From positions 1-64,000 of the forward strand of contig VGZG01000005.1 of assembly GCA_016872675.1 (NCBI GenBank): a DNA stretch of 64,000 nucleotides. Reading direction: 5' to 3'. The translations under genes were made by a program, and so were the position numbers. Below, piece by piece: positions 55,004 through 61,058 of this stretch (the first letter of the stretch is position 1; every line of letters begins with the position of its first letter). The stretch comes from Planctomycetota bacterium (GTDB taxonomy: Bacteria > Planctomycetota > UBA1135 > UBA2386). Under the pieces are notes generated by a model. That model made no database searches, was not told where the DNA came from, and worked only from the letters and a program-made list of their open reading frames with translations.

Positions 55004-55728
55004 TCGAACTGCGCGACGTGCACAAGCGACTCGGCGTCCGGCAGATCCTGGCCGGCATGACGCTGACCGTGCAGAAGGGCATGAACTTCGTGCTGATGGG
55101 CCCGTCCGGCAGCGGCAAGAGCGTCACGCTCAAGCACGTCATCGGCATCCTCAAGCCCGACAGCGGTTCGGCGCAGGTCGACGGCCAGGAGGTCCCGGCG
55201 ATGGACCGCAGCCAGCTGATGACGCTGCGTAAGCGCATGGGCTACCTGTTCCAGAACGGCGCGCTGATCAACTGGCTGACGGTGTTCGACAACGTCGCGC
55301 TGCCGCTGGAGGAGCACGCGCGCCTGCCCAAGGGCGAACTGGACGACCGCGTGCACCAGGTGCTGCGCCTCGTCGGCCTCGACCACGCCGCCGCGCAGTT
55401 CCCGCCGAGCATCTCTGGCGGCATGAAGCTGCGCGCCGGCCTCGCACGCGCGCTGGTAACCAACCCCGAGTACGTGCTCTACGACGAACCGAACGCCGGG
55501 CTCGACCCGATCATCAGTCGGCAGATTCATGAACTGATCGCGCGTGTGCGCGACGAACTGCACGTCACCGGCCTCATCGTCACCCACTCGAAGGCCTGCG
55601 CCACCGAGTGCGGCGATCGCATCGGCATCCTGGAGAACGGTAAGCTCGGCCTGCAGGGCACCGTCGACGAGATGCTGCACAGCGACCATCCCCTCGCCCG
55701 CGCCTTCCTCGGCGGCAGCGCCGACTGA
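55000..55728 (+). CDS. MlaF-family ABC transporter ATPase
   Basis: The 242-residue ATPase has Walker A GPSGSGKS, the signature SGGMKLRAGLARAL, Walker B YVLYDEPNAGLDP and the switch His in VTHSK. The SGGM form of the signature is typical of MlaF. It powers lipid movement by the MlaE-like permease. It is coupled to the upstream gene by ATGA and is 17 bases before the MCE gene. Confidence 0.93.
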   Translation: MIELRDVHKRLGVRQILAGMTLTVQKGMNFVLMGPSGSGKSVTLKHVIGILKPDSGSAQVDGQEVPAMDRSQLMTLRKRMGYLFQNGALINWLTVFDNVALPLEEHARLPKGELDDRVHQVLRLVGLDHAAAQFPPSISGGMKLRAGLARALVTNPEYVLYDEPNAGLDPIISRQIHELIARVRDELHVTGLIVTHSKACATECGDRIGILENGKLGLQGTVDEMLHSDHPLARAFLGGSAD

Positions 55729-55745
55729 ACCCAGCACAACCCACC

Positions 55746-56912
55746 ATGGACCGTATCCGTCGCGACACCCTGCTCGGCCTCGTGTTCTTCGGCAGCCTCG
55801 CGTTCCTGCTTTGGGCGACGCTCAATCTCACCGACCAGGCCTACGGCGACGCCAAGCTGCTGGTGCGCTTCGCCCAGGCCGGCAGTTGCGAAGTCGGCAC
55901 CAATGTGATGGTGCTCGGCAAGAAGATCGGCAAGGTCGGCGCCATCGACGTCGAATACGCCCATCCCGACCTGCCGATCGCGATGACGCTGCTGCTGCGC
56001 GAGACGATCCCGCTGTGTCAGGACTACACCATCTCGGTGAAGGACAACGGCGTGCTCGGCGGCAAACAGATCTACATCGACCCCGGCCGCGCCGCGAGCA
56101 CGTCGCCGATCGGACCTCTGCGCGGCGAGGTCGAGCCCGGCGCGTTCGACCAGATCGGCAACATCGCCAAGGGCGAGGGCAAGCTGGGCAGCAAGGCGAT
56201 CGACGCCGTCGAGGAGATCCGCAAGTTCTTCGCCAACATGAACGACCCAACGACGAGCATCGGCAAGCTCGTCACCGGCAGCAGCCTGCACGACCAACTG
56301 AGCGACGCCGCCGACAGCCTGGGCCGCGTCCTCGACGCCGTCATCGACCAGAAGGGCGCCATCGGCGACCTCGTGATGAACGCCGAGACGAAGGACAACC
56401 TGCACGGCTTCCTCGCCAGTCTGCGCTCGCTCGGCAAGAGGCTCGACACCGGCACGGACGGCGTGCTCGGCGTCCTGCTCAACGACGTCGACGCGGCGCG
56501 CAACGTGCAGTCGATCGTGCGCAACCTCGAGGTCATCGTCGCCGACGCGCGCAGCGGCAACGGCATCGTCGGCCGGCTGCTGCGCGACGACGAACTCGCC
56601 CGCCGCTTCACCAACCTGGTCGGCAACCTCGACACGCTGCTCGCCAACCTGACCAATCCCGAGGCCGGCGCGCTCGGCGCGCTCGCCGCCGATCCGGCGA
56701 CCGCGCGCGACATCAAGACCACGCTCGCCAACCTGCGCTTCGTCAGCGATCAACTCGCCCAGAAGCAGGGCCTGCTCGGCGCGCTGATCAGCGACACCGA
56801 CCTCGCCACGCGCTTCCGTCGCATCCTGACCCAGGTCAGCCGCGCCATCGAGGACGCCCGCGAGGCGGCCCCGATCGGCAGCTTCATCCAGGTCCTGATC
56901 GGCTACTGGTGA
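55746..56912 (+). CDS. MCE (MlaD-like) periplasmic lipid-binding protein
   Basis: The 388-residue protein has one N-terminal membrane anchor (about 8-27) and an MCE domain (about 35-110, with GSCEVGTNVMVLGKKIGKVG). A long helical region follows, in which hydrophobic heptads may form a coiled coil or tube, as in other long MCE proteins. It should extend lipid transport from the MlaE-like permease toward the outer membrane. The gene ends by overlapping the convergent DCC gene by 10 bases. Confidence 0.9.
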   Translation: MDRIRRDTLLGLVFFGSLAFLLWATLNLTDQAYGDAKLLVRFAQAGSCEVGTNVMVLGKKIGKVGAIDVEYAHPDLPIAMTLLLRETIPLCQDYTISVKDNGVLGGKQIYIDPGRAASTSPIGPLRGEVEPGAFDQIGNIAKGEGKLGSKAIDAVEEIRKFFANMNDPTTSIGKLVTGSSLHDQLSDAADSLGRVLDAVIDQKGAIGDLVMNAETKDNLHGFLASLRSLGKRLDTGTDGVLGVLLNDVDAARNVQSIVRNLEVIVADARSGNGIVGRLLRDDELARRFTNLVGNLDTLLANLTNPEAGALGALAADPATARDIKTTLANLRFVSDQLAQKQGLLGALISDTDLATRFRRILTQVSRAIEDAREAAPIGSFIQVLIGYW

Positions 56913-57340
56913 CCGGCGGCCGGCGCCTTGGCGGCGTCGAGGAAACGCCCCCGCAGTTCCTTGGTCGGAACCATGCACGTCTCGCGCCGGCCGAACCAAC
57001 ACAGCCGCCGGCGAGCGACGAAGTCGTAGACGAGGTCGCGCAGCGGCCGCGGCACGAGCGCGAACACGGCGAGCGCCGGCCACGGCCAACGCAGCCCCCG
57101 AGCGATCGCCAGCGCGGCCGACGACTTCCACAGCACGCGACCGCCCTCGACGACCGCGACGCTGTCCGGGCGCGGACCGCGCCAACCGGCGGCGGCGAGC
57201 AGTTCCGCGGCGGCGTTGGACTGCAGCGCCGCGAAGCGGAACCGCGCCGCGCGGTCCCGGCGCAGCACGAACTCCACCGACGCGTTGCACAGGTTGCACG
57301 TGCCGTCGAACAGCACGACCGGATGGGACGAATCCGCCAC
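56903..57340 (-). CDS. DCC-family thiol-oxidoreductase-like protein (DUF393)
   Basis: A 145-residue thioredoxin-like protein with the family motif DGTCNLCN (D12, C15, C18) close to the N-terminus and conserved hydrophobic strands. The family is poorly characterised; it carries a CxxC that suggests redox or metal binding. It reads towards the MCE gene and overlaps its stop, so the two share no operon. Confidence 0.85.
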   Translation of the reverse strand: MADSSHPVVLFDGTCNLCNASVEFVLRRDRAARFRFAALQSNAAAELLAAAGWRGPRPDSVAVVEGGRVLWKSSAALAIARGLRWPWPALAVFALVPRPLRDLVYDFVARRRLCWFGRRETCMVPTKELRGRFLDAAKAPAAGHQ

Positions 57341-57375
57341 GACCGCACTCTAGCGCGCCGGCTATCCTCCGCCGC

Positions 57376-58959
57376 ATGACGCTGCACTCCGGCCTGCCCT
57401 TCTGCGCCATGCTGCTCGCCACCGCCCCCGCCGCCGCGCAATGGCCGACGATCGATCCAGCCGGCTTGCCCGGCACGCGCATCCTCGCTGGCGGCGGCAA
57501 GATGCCACCCGAGGTCTACGCGCGTTTCCTCGCGCTTGCCGGCAGCCCTGAGCGGGCGCGCGTCGTGCTGATTCCGACGGCCAGCGGCCGCGCCGACGAA
57601 GCCGCCGAGCGCGACAAGACGCTCGCTCGCTGGCGCGCCGATCATCCCGGCTACGCCTTCGAAGCGCTGCACACGCGCGACCGCGCGACTGCCGATCGCG
57701 AGGACTTCACGGCGCCGCTGCGCAGCGCGACCGCGGTGTGGCTCGGCGGCGGCGTGCAGCAGAACCTCGCCGATGCCTATCTCGGCACGCGCGTCGAGCG
57801 CGAGTTGCAGGCGCTGCTGGCCCGCGGCGGCGTCGTCGGCGGCACGTCCGCCGGCACGGCGATCCAGACCAAGGTGATGATCGCGTCGGGCAAGGAGGCG
57901 CCGGTGATGGCGACGGGCTTCGACTTCGTGCCCGGCGCCATCAGCGACCAGCACTTCCTCGCCCGCAAGCGGTTGCCGCGGCTGCAGCAGGCGCTGGCGC
58001 TGCACCCCGGGTGCTTTGGCCTCGGCATCGACGAAGGCACGGCGGTCGAGATCGGCGGTCGCACGCTCACAGTGCACGGCGCCAGCAAGGCGCTGCTGGT
58101 GCTCGGCGCCACGCCGATGGATGCGGGCCGCGTCGTCGAACTCGCCGCCGGCGGACGCGCCGACCTCGTGACGTGGCAGCGCGCGGCGCGCGCGCGCTTG
58201 GACGTGCTGCGGTCGCCGCGCGTCGAGCGCGGCGCGCTGGTGCTCGTCGGCGGCGGCCGCATCCCTCCCGCGGCCGTCGCGCGTTTCACCGCGCTCGCCG
58301 GCGGCAGCAAGGCCAAGGTCGTGCTGGTGCCTGGTGCGATGCCCGCGGGCGACGGCGGCGGCGACGAGCCGTTTGCGCGGTTGCTGAAGGACGCCGGCGT
58401 CGCCGACGTGCGCACGCTGTCGTGTCGCCATCCCCGCGAGGTCACCAAGGAAGCCCTCGCCGTGCTCGCCGACGCCACCGGCGTGTGGTTCGGCGGCGGC
58501 CGGCAGTGGCGGCTGGTCGACGCCTTCGACGGCACCGACGCGCTCGCCGCGTTCCACGCCGTGCTCGCGCGCGGCGGCGTGATCGGCGGCACGTCGGCCG
58601 GCGCCACGATCCAGGGCGAGTTCCTCGTGCGCGGCAATCCGCTCGGCAACACCGAGATGTGGTGCCCCGGCTACGACCGCGGCTTCGGCTTCCTGCCCGG
58701 CGTCGCGATCGACCAGCACTTCGTCGCGCGCAACCGCGAGGCCGACCTGCGCGGGCTGATCGCTCGGCTGCCACGGTACGTCGGTCTCGGCGTCGACGAA
58801 GGCACGGCCGCCGTCGTGCAGGGCTCGCTGCTCGACGTCGTCGGCGACGGCACGGTGGCAGTGATCGATGCGCGCGCCGACGCCACGAAGCTGGCGCCGA
58901 CGTGGCTGCGGTCCGGCGAACGCTGGGACCTGGTCGCCGGCGCGAAGCCCGCCGACTGA
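57376..58959 (+). CDS. Secreted double-domain cyanophycinase-like peptidase (S51)
   Basis: The 527-residue protein has a signal-type N-terminus (FCAMLLATAPAAAQ) and two tandem cyanophycinase-type (S51) domains. Each has the serine nucleophile in GGTSAG (S158 and S407), a DQHF histidine (H193, H448) and DEGTA (E220, E475). Both sites look intact. Cyanophycinases hydrolyse the storage polymer multi-L-arginyl-poly-aspartate to dipeptides; a secreted form would act on external polymer. No cyanophycin synthetase was seen. The next gene, ribE, converges 30 bases away. Confidence 0.85.
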   Translation: MTLHSGLPFCAMLLATAPAAAQWPTIDPAGLPGTRILAGGGKMPPEVYARFLALAGSPERARVVLIPTASGRADEAAERDKTLARWRADHPGYAFEALHTRDRATADREDFTAPLRSATAVWLGGGVQQNLADAYLGTRVERELQALLARGGVVGGTSAGTAIQTKVMIASGKEAPVMATGFDFVPGAISDQHFLARKRLPRLQQALALHPGCFGLGIDEGTAVEIGGRTLTVHGASKALLVLGATPMDAGRVVELAAGGRADLVTWQRAARARLDVLRSPRVERGALVLVGGGRIPPAAVARFTALAGGSKAKVVLVPGAMPAGDGGGDEPFARLLKDAGVADVRTLSCRHPREVTKEALAVLADATGVWFGGGRQWRLVDAFDGTDALAAFHAVLARGGVIGGTSAGATIQGEFLVRGNPLGNTEMWCPGYDRGFGFLPGVAIDQHFVARNREADLRGLIARLPRYVGLGVDEGTAAVVQGSLLDVVGDGTVAVIDARADATKLAPTWLRSGERWDLVAGAKPAD

Positions 58960-58989
58960 CGCGCGCCATCGCCGGTCGCCGCTATTCGG

Positions 58990-59598
58990 CTAACTGGTCG
59001 CGCCGAGCCCGCGCGCGGCCAGCATCGACTCGACGTACTTCGCCAGCACGTCGACCTCGACGTGCAGCGGATCGCCCGCCTTCGCCGTGCCGAGCGTCGT
59101 CCATTGCGCCGTGTGCGGAATCACGGCGATGCGGACCTTGCCCCCCTGCTGGCCGGCGATCGTCAGCGACACGCCATCCAGCGTGATCGAGCCCTTCTCG
59201 ACGCAGTAGCGCCGCAGGTCCGCCGGCACCTCGGCCCAGAAGTCGCCGCCGTGCTCGGGGTCGATGGCGCCGGCCACCCGGCCGACCCCGTCGACGTGGC
59301 CCTGGACGATGTGGCCGCCCAGCGGCTCGCCGGCGCGCAGCGCGCCTTCCAGGTTGAGCACGGTCCCCGGTCGCGCCCGACCGAGCCAGGTCCGGGCCAG
59401 GGTCTCGCGGCTCAGGTGGAAGTCGGCGACCCCGTCGGCCAGGCTGACGACGGTGCAGCAGACCCCCGACAGCGCGATCGAGTCGCCGATGCGAAACGCC
59501 CCGGGCAGGGCGGCGATCCGCACTTGCAGCCGCAGTTCCTCGCCAACCGCCTGCCAGCCGGTGACTTCGCCCTTCTGCTGCACGAGCCCGGTGAACAT
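58990..59598 (-). CDS. ribE: Riboflavin synthase alpha chain
   Basis: The 202-residue product has the two-fold lumazine-binding repeat: MFTGLVQQKGEV at the start, GDSIALSGVCCTV in the first half and GSITLDGVSLTIA in the second, with the linking GHIVQGHVDGVG. It dismutates two lumazine molecules to riboflavin. The ATG at 59598 begins the canonical start. The gene reads away from trmD with 102 bases between starts; no FMN riboswitch was seen there. Confidence 0.95.
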   Translation of the reverse strand: MFTGLVQQKGEVTGWQAVGEELRLQVRIAALPGAFRIGDSIALSGVCCTVVSLADGVADFHLSRETLARTWLGRARPGTVLNLEGALRAGEPLGGHIVQGHVDGVGRVAGAIDPEHGGDFWAEVPADLRRYCVEKGSITLDGVSLTIAGQQGGKVRIAVIPHTAQWTTLGTAKAGDPLHVEVDVLAKYVESMLAARGLGATS

Positions 59599-59700
59599 GC
59601 GCCGCAGACTAGCGCCGCTAGGGCCGCGTACCACCTGCCGCCTTGACCGCCCCCGGCCGCGCCCCTAGTCTCCCCGCCCCTTGTTTCTGGCAAGGCACCG

Positions 59701-60432
59701 TTGCGCTGCGCCATCCTGACCCTCTTTCCGGCGGCCCTCCGGCCCTACCTGGACGAGAGCATCCTCGGGATCGCGCAGGCCCAGGGCAACCTCCGGGTCG
59801 ACCTCGTCGACTTCCGGAACTACGCCCTGGACCCGCACCGGACGGTCGACGATCGACCGTTCGGCGGCGGGCCCGGCATGGTGCTGAAGCCGGAACCGAT
59901 CTTTGCAGCCATCGAGGACCAGGAGCGCGCCCACGGCGCCTTCCACAAGGTCCTGCTCTGTCCCCGCGGTCGCACCTTCGACCAGCGCAAAGCACGCGAA
60001 CTCAGCCGCTCGGAGCGGTTGCTGTTCCTGTGCGGCCGCTACGAAGGCTACGACGAACGCATCCGCCAAGGATTTGCCTGGGAGGAGATCTCGCTCGGCG
60101 ACTTCGTGCTGGCCGGCGGCGAACTCGCCGCCATGGTCGTGCTCGAAGCCGCGGTGCGCCTGATCCCCGGCGTCCTCGGTTGCGCCCAGTCAGCGGAACT
60201 CGAGTCGTTCGAAGGCGAACTGCTCGACTACCCGCAGTACACGCGACCGCGCGAGTTCCGCGGCATGGCGGCGCCCGACATCCTGATGTCGGGCGACCAT
60301 GCAGCGGTCGCGCGCTGGCGGCACGAGCAGGCCAAGGCCCTCACGGCGAAGAAACTCGCGCCGACCGAACCATCCCAACCACCGCATTCCCCTCCCCGGC
60401 CGCTCGGCCGGGGCGGGAGCCAAGACCCATGA
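59701..60432 (+). CDS. trmD: tRNA (guanine37-N1)-methyltransferase
   Basis: The start is a TTG at 59701 with AAGG about seven bases upstream. The 243-residue product is a knotted SPOUT methyltransferase: MRCAILTLFP, FGGGPGMVLKPEP, CGRYEGYDERI and EISLGDFVLAGGELA are the signature segments. It methylates G37 of tRNAs reading CNN and CGN codons, preventing frameshifting. The stop overlaps the rplS start (ATGA), so translation is coupled. The C-terminal tail is Pro/Gly-rich. Confidence 0.95.
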   Translation: MRCAILTLFPAALRPYLDESILGIAQAQGNLRVDLVDFRNYALDPHRTVDDRPFGGGPGMVLKPEPIFAAIEDQERAHGAFHKVLLCPRGRTFDQRKARELSRSERLLFLCGRYEGYDERIRQGFAWEEISLGDFVLAGGELAAMVVLEAAVRLIPGVLGCAQSAELESFEGELLDYPQYTRPREFRGMAAPDILMSGDHAAVARWRHEQAKALTAKKLAPTEPSQPPHSPPRPLGRGGSQDP

Positions 60433-60827
60433 ACCGCCTCCTCCAGCAGCTCGAGTCCGAGCACCTGAAGCCGTCCGTCCCGGATTTCGGCATCGGCGAC
60501 ACCGTCGACGTCCACTACCTGATCAAGGAAGGCGACAAGGAGCGCGTGCAGCTGTTCTCGGGCATCGTCATCTCCTTCCAGGGCGCCGGCCCGCGCCGCA
60601 GCGCGACGGTGCGCCGCCTCGTCGCCGGCGAAGGCGTCGAGCGCACGTTCCCGCTGCACAGCCCGCGCGTCGCCGACATCCAGGTGAAGGAGCGCGGCCT
60701 CGTCCGCCGCGCCAAGCTGTTCTACCTGCGCGGCCGCGAGGGCAAGGCAACCCGCCTCGACCCGAACATGGGCGCGAAGCAGTTCCCGCGCTCGACGAAG
60801 GCCAGCAAGGCCGGCAAGGCCAAGTGA
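60429..60827 (+). CDS. rplS: 50S ribosomal protein L19
   Basis: A 132-residue L19 with the conserved DFGIGDTVDVHYLIKEGDKER region and the VKERGLVRRAKLFYLRGREGK core. The ATG at 60429 overlaps the trmD stop (ATGA). GGGAG lies about 13 bases upstream inside trmD. The C-terminal SKAGKAK tail is basic. L19 sits at the 30S-50S interface. Confidence 0.97.
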   Translation: MNRLLQQLESEHLKPSVPDFGIGDTVDVHYLIKEGDKERVQLFSGIVISFQGAGPRRSATVRRLVAGEGVERTFPLHSPRVADIQVKERGLVRRAKLFYLRGREGKATRLDPNMGAKQFPRSTKASKAGKAK

Positions 60828-61058
60828 CGATGGCGCCGGCGCTGCGCCCTGCTCGGGACTCGCGCCGGACCATCGCTTGCGTGCCCGCGGGGCTGAAGCC
60901 GATGGACCGGCGGAGGCCCCTTTGTCATTCTGTCAGTCATCGCGGCAGCCATCGGGCTGCCATCGCCGCGCGATGGCGCGCGGCCCCCACCCGGGCGTGA
61001 CGGCCCGGCGGCGCGCCCCTGCGCCGCTCCCGTCCCGCTGCGTCCCATCCAAACGGAC

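Noticed and set aside
59599-59700. FMN riboswitch ahead of ribE
   Set aside because: Only 102 bases are available between ribE and trmD and no conserved FMN-aptamer segments were seen.
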